This document shows, piece after piece, positions 37,290 to 50,235 of a stretch of DNA of 64,000 nucleotides (the first letter of the stretch is position 1; each line of letters opens with the position of its first letter). The stretch spans positions 10,354,001-10,418,000 of the forward strand of contig OZ176052.1 of assembly GCA_964247055.1 (NCBI GenBank). The letters are read 5' to 3'. The notes beneath the pieces were generated by a model that saw only the letters and a list, made by a program, of their open reading frames with translations, made no database searches and was not told the origin of the DNA. Origin of the DNA: Paragordius varius (Eukaryota; Nematomorpha). The position numbers and the translations under genes are program-made.

Positions 37290-38272
37290 CCATAAAATAC
37301 GAATAGTCGAGCCACATTTTTGAATTAGCTCTATTTACCCGATCCCCCAGTTTAATTCCATTTTTTCCAGAAAACAAAGTCCCTAAAATAATTTTTTGAA
37401 ATTTTTACCCAAGTCATTAAACTGCATAAAATCAATAAGGATTTCAAGTAAATCCTAAAAAGGAAAATTTTTATATGATGGATTTTTTATATCGGCTTCT
37501 GGGTAGGGCGCTTGTCGCTTAATGTGCCACCATATAAAAATAACGTAGTTTTGAAGTTAATTTTTAATCCTTATAAAAAATATTGGATCAGCGCTGCGCT
37601 TTTTTCCATTTTCGCTGGGTAGGGCTCCACGCCTTAAAAAATGCACCACCCTAGAAATAGTGATTCATTTATTTTTTTCCCCTAATACACAGTGCATTAA
37701 AAGAGAAATTTTAGTTTTATATGATGCTTACTTGATATTTTACCAAAAATTACCTTATAGAGGTATTTGTGAAATTCCATAAAATGCCTTGTAATATATT
37801 TCGCACTCTTCCTGATATTCCATCCCGAATTTTATGGTAAATACTATAATGCTTTTGTTTTCCTATCTTATGAAAGCGCCAATTCCTGCATAGACCCCTT
37901 GATATATAGTTTATTTAGTGACTTTTGTTCTACATTTTTGCTTTCTTCCCCAAACTGGAGAGATTAATATTTCCTTACCTTACTAGATTGCATTTTGGGG
38001 TAATTTGTACCCCAGAGCTTAAACTTGTCAATAAACTACTGTTTTGAAATTTGTTTTGGTTAAAATTTAGTTAGTAAACATTGTTCAGTGTTAAATAAAA
38101 AGCATAAACTAACCTCTAGAGTCCCGAATTTGGATGGCCAAAACACGATTGAAACAAACAGCTGTAAAATCAATAAAAAAAATTTGGTAAAATGTAATTC
38201 AGCTTTTAAATAATTATTTACATTTTTTAACTATTGTATACACTTATCAGCTGTTGTATTAAAATCCAAAGA

Positions 38273-38300
<28 letters not shown>
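37290..38300. repeat. Diverged satellite and spacer remains flanking SPH3
   Basis: At about 37,495-37,570 the sequence read on the minus strand gives blocks like ATATGGTGGCACATTAAG and CGCCCTACCCAGAAG, which match the 160-bp satellite of the recent modules, but in inverted orientation. The part at about 38,030-38,220 matches the forward spacer at about 4,085-4,300 (CTAGAGTCCCGAATT, ACACGATTGAAAC). An (AT)n tract is at 38,279-38,306. This indicates that SPH3 once sat in the same kind of module. Confidence 0.5.
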
Positions 38301-38308
<8 letters not shown>

Positions 38309-38798
38309 CTTTTACGTCATTTTAACCGTCTTCCACAAGTATTAAAATTGTTATTAATAGCTTTAAATAAAGCTTTGTGATAAAAAAACACACCATATGT
38401 ATCCGTCTCTAGAGTTTATTAAGTGTTAAAGCAAAGTACGCTTTTTCAAAATAATTAAGTTTGCACTGTTCTAGTTTATTTAGAATGAAAGTGTGGTTTA
38501 TAATATGGTTCTTTAAAAAACTTAGATTTGAACCTTTGGTGAAGTTTAACCACAAACCGTACCAAACTGCGCCTTTATAAAACTTTGATCATAAATCACT
38601 GTGCAATAATAAATATTTATTTTGGTTATGTGTTCCACTAATGATCATATTAATCACAATCAATTGTTGACAGAGAGAGATGTTTCATTATATATGATTT
38701 TATTATACTAATCCCATTTATACCCAAATTAAAATAAAGTATGTAGAAAATTGCATTTTAGCAAATATTTCTGCTAGTCAAATATTTGTTCCATTAAA
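38301..38798. other. 3' flank of SPH3
   Basis: Non-coding, recognisably homologous to 7,795-8,119 downstream of SPH1 (CTGTTCTAGTTTATTTAG, AATAAATATTTATTTTGG). No gene seen. Confidence 0.4.
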
Positions 38799-41700
38799 TT
38801 AGGGTACCACCGAATCTCCCAACTCCTCATTTATAAAATTGGCATATTTTCCAACCAAATAATATGGTTGATCCGCACGTTGGCACACTCTATCTTTCCT
38901 TATGGCATAAAGAGTGTCTGCTTGATTTTTCCTCCTGCTGCAAATCATAGGCATTCCCAAATCATTCTATATATGATACACCAATTTTCAATTAGAACAG
39001 AATAAAATTTCTTATTTAAATTAAACGTTCTAATTAGCGAAAGAATTATTTTGATAATAAACAATGGAATATACTTGGCATTCATAATCGTGATCTTCCA
39101 CATATAAATTCCTAACATTCATGACTTCGGAAGCGCTTGTTGCCTTAAATTGTCTTGGGCGAACTCTATGATATTCACGATCTGTGTTTTGGGATATGGT
39201 TTTCTTACTTGGGTAGAAAACTAAATTTTAATATATGGGATAGTTAATTGATACAAAAATAAGCATTTTATAAAAACAAAATTTAAATTAGTTTAAAAAA
39301 TTAAATCTTACACGATTCTATTTTGTTAGTCCAAGCTTGATATACGCCAAATCTGTATATATCGCAAGCGGTATACGGAGTAAATTGTACAGCCAAAGAA
39401 AGTGGTGAAACATCTTGTTCTTCTCTAAGCACCACTAAGGACAAAGGATTGTTTTCGGGCCCATTCACAATTCGTTCCACTTTAAGGTTTAAATTTCTTA
39501 GAGTGTATCCTCCTTGGATTGATATATCTTCTGGTCTAAATATTAAAATTAATTATACCACACAACGAAACTTTTGGCTATTTTTTAAAATGATTTATAA
39601 AAACCAATTTCACAAAGTAGAAAATATTTTATATAACAAAATGATTGAAACACATAAATAATACCGAACGTTTTCCACACATTCCTTCAATGTTAGGATG
39701 TGTCTTTTGGAAACATAGCTGCCTTGACAGTTTTTGGATGGGAGTACAAGTTTTACCTATTATTATATTTTATTGATTTAATTTACACTCTGTGCTAAAA
39801 TTTGCATATAAACAATCTCTCTTTAAATTATAAATGATATTATAACTTGTTATAAACGAAAGTGTTGCAAATCCTAATATTTAAAATGATTCAAACTCAC
39901 CATTTTTAGCGCTCTTTATAATAATTTGGGTTAGATATTATTTTTGATCGAATGATTAAAAGTTTAATAAAAAAACAATATTTTCGATTATTATGAAGGT
40001 TAATTAGAGGCGTGATGGTATAGTAGGTACGCCGGACTCTCACACTGCGTGCCTGAGTTCGAACCCTGAAACTACACATTTTTTCCATCATCACTGGCCC
40101 TGGGCAGGCGAGTGTTTAAGCCTTCACATGCCCGGATATACAATTTAAGTCCTTACACTTAAATACCTGTTAAAAAGCCAAAATTTGTGAAATAATTATT
40201 TTACATTATAGCTTGCCTGTTCTTTTCGTATTATGCAATAAGTCAGGATCGGATGCATGTTTCAGAAGATATTATCAATTAATTGAGAAAATTTTAAAAA
40301 TTCTAAATGTTATTATAAAAGCAAAAATTCTACCCTTTTAAAAAGCCACTTTTAAACCGTAAATGTGTGTGAAAAATTAATAAAAATAATTTTAAATGAA
40401 TTCAGAATTTGATTATTATTATTAAAGTAGGGTAAGTATACATTACTAGATTTTCATTAAAGATTGCCAAATAGCATATACAACAAGAAGCATTATTAAT
40501 GGTAGTTCAAAGTAAAAAAACTGAATATGCTATCTGGCAATCGAAAAATTAACAATATACTTAATTACTCATACTGTATATATAAATCAATAATATTTGT
40601 TAATTTTTAAATTTAAAATGCTGTATATTAGTGATAATATAAATATTATATTTTTGCTTCATATAGAATTAGACTTCGATACAAATCGAGGTAATTGAAT
40701 ACCCCAGGATAAATTAAAATTCATATTCTAAAACTCCCAAAGCGGGTGGTTCCAATAGAAATCTATGCTCCCGTCATGATAAAGTTATTAATTTAAATAA
40801 AATATATAAATAAAATCTAGATATAAAAAATTCCATATCAAACTATTTCGGCGCCATTTTTTAACACCTTTTTGGTGAAAAGTAACGCTAAAAGGTTAAT
40901 TCTCTATGTAAATCACATTTAACAATAATATCAACAAAAAAATGGTTTAATTCTTATTATTTTATTTAGCTAATGCATACATATGTTGTCTAATTCTTTG
41001 CTTTCAGGTTCCAAAAAATTGGTAACGAATCATTATGAATGAATATTTTTTATATTTCGATGCATCAATGTTATATAAATGTAAACTCTTGAAATTGTTT
41101 CAATACATTTCATTTTTTTAGGATGAACAGATCTGGGATCGTAACTAGCCCAATTTGTATCGAATAATTGAAGAGATGATTTGTATCTAATTTTAAATAT
41201 CTAACAGTGGATAGCCAATTAAGAGTAATTAGAAAATCTTAAAAATAAATTTCGATTTTTTTGTACATTTCGAGATTATATTAAACGTGATAATAGCTTC
41301 ATGTTTAGCAAACAAACAAGTCAAATATCAGTATAAAAATAAAAGATTATACTGCTGAGATCCTTATGAGAATAATGTTTATTTATTGCCATTTTATACA
41401 CATTATTTTTTAAGAAACCAGGACTTTTCTATATATTTTAATTACATATTAAAATGTTGTTTATCCAAAGCATGATTAATTTTGCATGCAGTGTAATGTA
41501 AAATAACCCCAGCATTAAAAAAATAAATATATACATGGTAAGGTTTATCCTCGTAAGATTTTACGTAACCAGTTTCATCTCTTGGGGGATCGGGCATGAG
41601 GTTGCCTAAATATTATGTGATATTCATTCTTGAGTTTTTTATTAAAAATAAATTGTCATTAAGGTTACAAGTGCATTTATTTACACAGTAGTACAAATTC

Positions 41701-43048
41701 GGGGGTGTAAAAAAATCCTACTAATAATCTGAAAAATATCAAGATTGATACTTTTGATTTAAGGGTTTATGAGTCATTTTAGAAAGTTTCCGTTTTATAG
41801 TAAATGTTTCACAAGATTAGTACACATAATGTTACATGTTTTTTTGAAGCTGAAGGCTTTAAACCAATTTGAATATTTGTATCTGAATCCAAAAAGGCTC
41901 CTATTTTACACCTAGCTAAATGGGTAATTTTTTTATATAAACGCAAAATAAAAATTTTAGAATAAATTATAAAGCCATTCTTTGTTTATTAAATATAAAA
42001 AGCTATATTTTGTCAAGCGTATTTTAAGGTTAAACACTATAAAATGCTATAACTTTTGTATTACTTCAGTGATAATAAAAAATATTTGCCTTATATATAT
42101 TTAAAAACGGTATTCACTTGTAACTTTTGAAAGCTATTCAAGTTCATCGGCATCGTATTGTGTACAAAATGTGTCATTTTTTAACTGTTTTTATACCGTT
42201 TCCAGCATGCTTTGTAATAACTTAAATTACGCTTACATAAAAGCAAAGAATATTCTAATTATTTTGATGTAATAATCTGGCGAATACTATAAAATGCACT
42301 ATCTCAGCTCTTTTGCATTTATTTAAATAAATATGGCATGGAAAATATAACAATTTTCAGGTTAGATTTATATATTAAAAACTTGAACTATGGATTTGCT
42401 TTCAACAAAAAAAAAGACATGCACTACAATAGCCATAAAAATGGAAACACTTCTTCACCCGTAATTAAACCCCACAAAAGTACTATAATCCTGATACTTT
42501 ATTTATTAGAATTTATATAACACTATATTTTATGTGCTGTTTTCCTTGAATCAATAGGCAATTTACATGCACATTTATGCTGGTTTATTCACATTATTGT
42601 TGGTCGATTGGCAACTAGTGTTTGGAAAAAAACAATAAAATGTTGAAATTAAACAATTTTTTCCTATCATTCATTACTTTGATTATTTAATTGTGAACGT
42701 AATTTGTTTTATCAAATATGCTTTACAATTGACCAATAATGTGAATAAGCCAGCATAAATGTCAATTGTATTACAAAAGAAATATGTTCGGAAGTAAAAA
42801 ATAAGAGTTATATTTATATTTTTTAATTAGTATAATTTTTTTTCGATCGGTAATGTTTATAGCGGTTAGAGTACGTAAATAAATGATATATATATTTCTT
42901 TAATCAGAACTAACCCCAATTAATAACCACAGATTTAATAAATGATTTACCATACGGTTTATAGTTTAAATTATAACTATTTTTATTACCGCCCAAAGAA
43001 TTTCCAATAACCAGTGAGATGGTTATCAATAATAAGGTCAGTTTCATT
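38799..43048 (-). CDS. Secreted trypsin-fold serine protease homologue, older paralogue (SPH3)
   Basis: Exons 42991-43048, 41535-41605, 39665-39756, 39312-39535, 39075-39220 and 38799-38966 encode 252 aa, with intron positions and phases identical to SPH1. By hand count 51 of 252 residues differ from SPH1 (about 80% identity). The lost catalytic sites are the same (TLKEC, NNPLSLVVL, CQNDLGMPMIC), and the six Cys forming the presumed C42-C58, C136-C201 and C191-C220 pairs are kept. Changes concentrate in exons 4-6 (14, 13 and 14 of them), with many charge changes, while exon 3 has only two. All splice sites and the frame are intact over an old divergence, so the inactive form appears to be under purifying selection. 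Intron 2 contains a SINE. Confidence 0.85.
40008..40170 (+). mobile_element. tRNA-derived SINE (tRNA-Glu-like head)
   Basis: A GC-richer island inside SPH3 intron 2, antisense to the gene. An A box TGGTATAGTAGG (40,016-40,027) and a B box GTTCGAACC (40,057-40,065) are 41 bp apart, as in a pol III promoter. The stretch with GGACTCTCACA resembles the anticodon arm of tRNA-Glu(CTC). The acceptor stem does not pair well, so it is not a working tRNA. A body of about 90 bp follows (GGCCCTGGGCAGGCGAG, CACATGCCCGGATATA). Confidence 0.65.
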
Positions 43049-43106
43049 GCAAGAAATAGAAATACTCAAAATGTAGGATTTGATAATGAGGCTCTTTTTT
43101 GGACGT

Positions 43107-43116
43107 CTTTTTATAG
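43107..43116 (-). promoter_or_regulatory. TATA box of SPH3
   Basis: CTATAAAAAG lies 59-68 nt upstream of the SPH3 start codon, at the place of ACTTTAAAAGG in SPH1 and SPH2. Confidence 0.55.
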
Positions 43117-43129
43117 TTTTTGATGATTG

Positions 43130-44900
43130 CGTTATCCAAAAATCTTACGCAATATTCAATTTTTCTCTACCCTTTTGTCAAAAACAAATATGATGAAAAA
43201 GGCTCTCATTTTGTTGGCTATATTATGTCGTTTTTTCATTTTTTCCAATATTTTATTAGGTACTTTCACAACTTTTTACCCAACCCAAATTTTAATGGGT
43301 GTAAAAACAAATATTTGAATAACCTCATTTTATAAATTTTATAACGTTTAATTTTTTAGATATACATGTCGCAATAATTATGTTTATTGCAAAATGAGTA
43401 TTTTTTAATATAATAACATGACATGAAAAAATGACCTTGTATCAAAAAAATACTATGGGCTAATTGACAAGTTATAAACAAAAAATAAAGTTTTTGCCAC
43501 TGCTTTAACCTAAAATGATATAAAAAACAATTATTTAATTGATTTTTTCTTTGATTCTAAATTGGATACGATATAATTTTGATAAGGATTAATAAGATAT
43601 TTAGTCCAAATCAAGCATATAAAATAGTGATAACGCGGCCCACGGACCGCATGTGGCTTTAAATGTACTTTTTATGCCCTAAATTATTAAAATTTTTGAT
43701 TTACTTATTTGGATAATCATCTGCAAATGTGTCAAACAGCTATTATTATGGTCCTTGACACAAGAAAAATATTTATTTTAATCTTTTTAAAATATTTTGA
43801 TGAGTACCAATTAATATAAAATAAAGTTAAATTCTTTGTTTTATAAATAAATATGTCAATTAATATTACATAAAAGAAAGCGACAAGTGACATATATTAA
43901 GTATAAATAGAAACTTGCACCATTCATGTGGGAGAGAACTCAGTGTTAGAAAATGAGCCTTTGTAAAAAATTTCCGTGCTATAAAGACCATCCACTACGG
44001 TTATAAATCATATATAATGTCCCTCTTTCCAGACAAGCCAATAAAAAACTGTCAATTATGTTTTAAAAGTGAGACAAGATACGAATTAACAAAATGTACA
44101 TTTTATGTCACAACGTTATTGTTATATAAGGAGAGGAAATGTTTAAATCTATAAAAAATTACAAGCCGAATTTCATAAATAGTGATGAAACCACTAAACA
44201 ACTTGAGCAATGAAAAATTTTCTACTGCCTCTGTTCAGGTATATTTATAGCGAAAAAGATTCTTTTTTTCACATAGAATTTGGCCATATTTCAATATTTT
44301 ACCAAATTAAGAAAATCGGTTTTTCGGCAATATTAATTATATATAAAAAAGGTTTGTTACCATTAAATGTATGGGAAAGAGCATAGGATAACACTAGTCG
44401 ACAAATTTGGACATTTTAGCACCACCACTCAAACTTTTTAAATTATGACTAATTTCAGTGTTTTAAAACCGAATTTGAAAAAAATTTTGATCCCGCCAAT
44501 CAGAATTTTGAAATTTTATAGGTTTTTCAATTTTTCAAAAACAAGAGAAAATCGAGAGAAAATTAAATATAACTTTATAATAAGTTATTATATTATAAAC
44601 TTAATATCATTTAATAAAGCGTTTTAAACTCTATCTTTTGAAGATAAATATGTCATTTAAATATCAGAGAGAAAAAAGTAGTACGGACTTAAACGTCAAA
44701 ATTTAGTCTTTCTTTCAAGTGAATTTTTAACACATATAAAATTTTTTTAAAAAAATACTAAAAAAGGCATTCTATGGTTTAATGGCTTTCAGATAGGCTA
44801 TATTTTTTTTGTTAGATTTCGTTCTTTCGAGTACTTATTAGACTTTTTCTCTTGAGTTGGTTCTTATAAAAAATCTTTTATTTATACCTAGTGGATATAC
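43130..44900. other. AT-rich sequence upstream of SPH3
   Basis: The first 300 bp resemble the 5' flank of SPH1 (for example CAAATATGATG, TTTTTAATATAATAACATGACA). The rest contains no convincing gene; short open frames are AT-driven. Confidence 0.35.
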
Positions 44901-44944
44901 CTTATTTTTTTAAAATTATTGGTTGTTTTGTATTTTGAATTTCA

Positions 44945-45242
44945 GATGGATGTTGTGCAGCCACTTTTAGTAGAATTTACTATTATGGGATTGGACCATT
45001 TGTATTTACCTAATCTTTGTATTCAATTTAATTGTAGAATTTATCTAACTTTATTCTGTGAATTGGTTAATTTGACATGTCAATTGGATTTTGCTTGCAA
45101 GTCTCTCTTATCGGGCTTTACGATTACTTATTGTTATCATTGCCATATCTGGCATAGTTATAGGATCGCTTGGGGGATATGCAGAGCTTGTGCAGCCGCC
45201 CATATCTATCACACTATACATAAGCCCCTTTTAGATTTTTAA
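44945..45242 (+). pseudogene. Possible exon remnant of a membrane protein
   Basis: A GC-richer island in AT-rich surroundings. From 45,098 one frame reads LSYRALRLLIVIIAISGIVI then GSLGGYAELVQPPISITLY to a stop at about 45,239. This gives one strongly hydrophobic segment and a polar turn, preceded by a TTGCAAG acceptor. An upstream piece after TTTTCAG at 44,945 reads DGCCAATFSRIYYYGIGPFV with a possible donor. The two could be exons of a multi-pass transporter-like protein, but I recognise no family. A 107-codon open frame overlaps in another frame. It may be only chance. Confidence 0.2.
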
Positions 45243-45819
45243 TACTTTGGCTTTTAGCTTGTTTAGTATCTTATTTAATGCCTAGAATTTGTTATCCATG
45301 CATGGAATATTACTTGTATCGACTTGCTTGTTTGAATATCTAAACATATGTACACGAGGAATGATTGTTATTTTTGAATTAAATACAAATTTAAAAATTT
45401 AATTTTGGAAAAATCCTATTGGTGGCCTCAATTTTCTTTTTTGTTTTGGCCTTTCCATGCCATTAGGTATCAGAAAATGCAAAAATAATGAGGTGGTGCA
45501 AAACCTTGTTGAGCAGTGTAATGTACCTTATGAACCAAAGAAAATTGGCGGTTGGGTCTAAATCTATTTTAAGATAGGGATTACTGGATCAAAACCTTTA
45601 AGCGCTTTATTTAAAAATATTTTCCGATTATTCTAAGTTCAAAATGTGGTATAGAATATATATGATATTAACAACTAACTTGTTTCTTTTTGTGTTTGTT
45701 ACCAACAGCAAACAAAAAAAATCCTGATAAAATATGTATTTTCTGATTCATGATGCATTTGTTTTCGAGGGATAAAAGAAAGTTTTACCACTCTTCTCCA
45801 TATCGAAAACCTAAATAAA
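45243..45819. other. AT-rich intergenic sequence
   Basis: No gene or element recognised. Confidence 0.35.
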
Positions 45820-46330
45820 AAGTTTTTGGTGAAAAGTAAAGGCTTCAATCCAATATTATAAACCATAAGAACAATATTTAAATTAATGTTTAAATAATAT
45901 GGCCTCTAAGAGTCTCAAATTTCCGGCACCTGTATATTGGGCAAATTTATTTAAAATAAACGCAAAAATATCGAGATTTTGCGATAAATATATTAAATAC
46001 CTGCTAAATTACGAAAACAAAAAAGTTTTTTCTGAAAAAATGTGTTTTGCTGGAAAATTTAATTTATATCGAAATTTCGTTGATGCGTAGTTAGTATTTT
46101 GAAGCATGATAAACGGCAAAAAACACTTTAAGATATAAAAAACTTTTTATGTATAAATCGATGATGCTTATAGAGATTTTTAGTGCCCACGAATTTCCAA
46201 AAATTACAAAATATAAAAAGTCTAAGGCTTGTTTTGCTACAATTCAAAAGAAATTAATTTTATAGTGATAATCGAATAACACTATCGATTATTCGTTATA
46301 GGGTGTTTAGAGTATTTTTAATGCCTAAAA
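45820..46330. repeat. Diverged single arm of the palindromic repeat family
   Basis: Family landmarks are visible: CGCAAAAATATCGAGATTTTGC near 45,961 (compare CCGAGATTTGGCGAT), TTTTGAAGCATGATAAACGG near 46,100 and ATCGATGATGCT near 46,157. Confidence 0.45.
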
Positions 46331-46860
46331 AGGTTACATCCACCACATAATTAATTTCAATACAGTTTCTAGCGGCGATTTATTGTTTTATTCCAAGTTC
46401 TACGCGTTTATGCTGTTTTAAATCACCTGCAATTAAATGGTAAAATATAATTAGTGGTTGTTATGTATTTGTTACAAAATAAATAATAGCGCATTATATA
46501 ATAACAATTATTTAATGATGATTATGGTGTAGTTTAGAATAAATAATTAAAAAATACTGTATTATTATGCATTATACCTGAAAACATTATGCTAAACTTG
46601 GTAAAAAAATAATAGAAGAGAAATAGTCTCTTCAACTTACAAATTTTTGGTACCTGGAATATATAAAAGATTCTATAATTTTATAATAAGTGCCATTAAG
46701 TTTAATAAACTCTATTCAAATGGATATTATATTGGTTGTATTATCTTTTTAATAGATATACATCAATTTTGGTTGAAAATGATCAAAAAATCTCCGTAAA
46801 TTCAAATTTGGTGGAAAAAATATTATATTCATAAGCAAAAACTTGATTTAAGTAATTTTT
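46331..46860. other. AT-rich intergenic sequence
   Basis: No gene or element recognised. Confidence 0.35.
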
Positions 46861-48060
46861 ATCACCGATCTTCAGGTGTTCACTCATGAAATATATATCT
46901 TCTAATAGGAATTGTATCAGGATTACCATGAAACTTTAGGTTACCCTTAAGAGTTATTTAAAACAGTTATTTACACATTTGTGGTAAATGCTCCATATCA
47001 GAAAATGGAAAAATTTACGCATATTTTATTAAAAATAATTTTTTTGGTGAAAGCTAATGATTCATTTTAAAAAATGTCACTAATATATATAAAAAGAAAA
47101 ACAATATTTTTAAAAAAATTTAATTTTTACATGTGGGCTCCGAAAGTCCCAAATTTTTTCGCTCTTCAAAAATGTAGAAGTTCTCTTAAAATAAAGGCAA
47201 AAATGCCGAGATTTGGCGATAAAAATTTTAAATATATGCTATTTGATATTAACTAAAATTTAATTAAAAAATTTAATTTTTAGCAAAGTTGTTGAAGCGT
47301 ACTAATACTATATAGATGCATATTGAAACGGTATATAAAGGCTTTAAGACACTCTAAAAAACTTTTTTTATATTTCGATGTTTAATATTTTTATCACATC
47401 AGAATGTTAAATATGCGTTCGTCTTTAAATTTATGATAAATACAAATTTTTTTTCACAAAAATCCATCAAAATTTTAAAGCGAACGAACCTTTAAAATAT
47501 AATTAAACGATAGAAATGTTCAGCATTATCGAATAACATAGAAAAAGTGTTTTTATAATGTAAAGCGTTTTTAAACCGCTATAATGCCTCAAAATAGTAT
47601 GAAGTATTAACAAAATAGTGCTGAAAATTAGATTTTTTAAAAAAGTTATGCATTTTCAATAAATATTTTTAGTTGATATCAAAATTTAGCATAAATTTTA
47701 TAAATTTATTGCAAAATCTCGGCATTTTTGCGTTTATTTTAAGAAAACTAGTTCATTTTAGAAGAAGGTAAAAATTTGGGACTTTCGGATATGCCATATC
47801 TAAAATTAATATTTAATAACAATACTTTTATGTACTTTAGAATATATTTTCGAGGGCTTCACCAAAAAAATTTAGTTTAGCGAAATCGCGCAAGTTTCTA
47901 TTTCCTGATATGGAGTTATAAAAGTCGTAATAACTTTCTCATCTCACTTGAATTAAAAAGCATCGTAATATTCTGATTATATTTGTATATATTCATTGAG
48001 ATATTTTTTGTTTTGCATATATAAGGATAAAATTAACCTAAACTCTATATTTTTAAATAT
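46861..48060. repeat. Diverged full palindromic repeat
   Basis: Both arms are present and meet near 47,440. GTGGTAAATGCTCCATATCA at about 46,982 is mirrored by TGATATGGAGTTATAA near 47,908. GTGGGCTCCGAAAGTCCC at about 47,133 is mirrored by GGGACTTTCGGATATGCC near 47,779. Compared with 26,810-28,140 it is older and has no foldback insertion. Confidence 0.55.
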
Positions 48061-48099
48061 TTTTTTAGTATAACAATTTTATTAGGATTTCAAAAGTAC

Positions 48100-48600
48100 A
48101 ATTTGATCTGAAATATATATATACAAATGTGTTTTTTATTATTTATTAACAACCTCAAAAATATCCAATACAATTTTTTTGTGCGATAATTTAATATATA
48201 TGGGGTATAATAAACTATCACATTTTTAAATGTAAATTATTTAATAATAAACTATATGAAATTTTCTATGTTTTTGTAAAAAAATATATATTGAAAAACC
48301 ACCAGCCCACTACAACATTAAAAAACGGGTATTTAGTCGATTATATTCCAAATGAAATGCAATAGTTAAATGAAAAAAGCCCTAAGGGCATTTCCATCTC
48401 TAAAAGGGTAAAGAGACGATCAACCAAAATTTTTCTGTGTTATACGGTATACGATATTAATAAAGGGTAAGGTGGTTTTCATATGCAATTAATTCCCAAA
48501 GCCATCGATTAGTGCATGAAAATATAATTTTACATACATTGTACGATGGCATTAGAAAATTACAGAAAGATGAATGTATGTATAGTATTAGTTAAGGACA
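48100..48600. repeat. Segment shared with 640-1,190
   Basis: Colinear with the sequence near the left edge of the window (shared TAAACTATCACATTTTTAAA, GTAAAGAGACGATCA against GTAAAGAGATGATCA, TGTACGATG). It is non-coding as far as I can see and again lies directly after a palindromic-family copy. Confidence 0.5.
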
Positions 48601-49063
48601 AAAATGGTCATGAATGACAACAGAACAGTATGTATAAAGATAAGGAAATAAGCCATGTAATTATGGAATTTATATCCAATAACCATTAATCCAAAGTTCA
48701 AAATCGTAGCATTTAGAATATAGTATGGATGAAAATATGGTATACAAATGAGTGGCAAAAAGCCTAAACATATAACATCAAGAGATGGATTACGAACAAT
48801 AACTGTATTTAAGGTAAAATTGGGTTAGATATGGAAATTATCAAAGATTATACAAACTATTACATGAATGAATGAGTGTATATAGAATACAGCAAACACC
48901 AAAACTATATAAGTGGCAAAATATTTTAATTAAGCATAAGTGTGGTATATAAGGGATTATTGTATGAACTAACTTAATGAAATAAGTATGTATGGATGTT
49001 TTTATAACCAAAATAGTATAAAAAATCGTTGATGTATCATCATGTGTTTACTTTATGCACAAA
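48601..49063. other. Probable 3' untranslated region and downstream flank of IGF2BP
   Basis: AT-rich with many TATG-type words, no open frame of note. It lies downstream of the minus-strand IGF2BP stop codon. I did not find a clear polyadenylation signal. Confidence 0.35.
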
Positions 49064-50196
49064 TTAATCCATGCGTTCTCCATTAACCATATTCATTTCA
49101 TCAAGGGGTCCTTCATCGGGGGTTCCATTTTGGTGCTGATTGGCTTGTTGCGGATTAGGCCCATTACCAGCTCGGTCTCCAAAACGCCTTCTCCGCATAG
49201 GAGGTGGAGCCGAAGTGCTACGCGTTTGCGCAATAATTGAACGGATACGACGTTGCGCCGACTTTTATAAAAAAAAGGTATGTTTTTTTAAAAAAATATA
49301 GTAGAATAAAAAATGTATTTAAAATTAAAAGTTTATCAACAACTATCGTTGGTCGATGAATGTACAAATAATATGTATATAGATTGACTAATTTTTAAAC
49401 GTTTTCGCGTTTAATAACCATTCAAAAAACATATTAAACTATAACCAAAAGGTAATGATTAACCCTGTTAACACCATTTTTAAGCTTAAATATCTGATCA
49501 ATAACTTTGCGTTAATATCAAAAAATTTTTTTGTAGATTTGAAATTTTTTGCAAGAAATCCTATAACCTGATTGGGGTAAAATGGCCCCTGAATCGAAAT
49601 ACAACTCTGAGGGACATGTTCACGCCTTTGACGTCCATTTTCATCGTTTTCTTCTGCGGCAGCAGGCGGTTCATCAGTAACATTAATCATTGCTCCAGTT
49701 AATTTTTGTAACTCTTGCACCTTAAATAATATGAACATATAAATCACAACAAATAATTCATTGGCATATTTATTTGCCCACCAAGTAATTTAATAATGCA
49801 TAAGGCTAACACCAAAGTTTCTTTGAAAAGATCAATTTACAAATCAACTTCAAAAAGTAAAATATTTACATTTTGACCCTTGCGACCAATGATACGGCCC
49901 ACAAGAGTTGTTGGAACATAAATTTGACAAGTCAAGCTAACTTCATCCATACCAGCAAAACCTTCATTTTGAATTTTCTCAAAGATATGGAACTGAGCCT
50001 AAAAATTAATCATTTTAATTAAAAATGTTAATAAAAAAAATATATGTAAAATATTACCCTCCATTGCGCCTCAGGTGTTCCAATAATAGTTACTTTACGA
50101 GCCTTAGAGTTCTCTTCACCTTTTTCTGGTGGACTAATCTAAGGATGGATGGTAAAATTTGTTTAAAACACCTCAAAATTCAATAAATAATTTATG

Positions 50197-50235
<39 letters not shown>

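Noticed and set aside
40008-40080. A working tRNA-Glu gene
   Set aside because: The A and B boxes are good, but the acceptor stem does not pair and the sequence continues into a SINE-like body.
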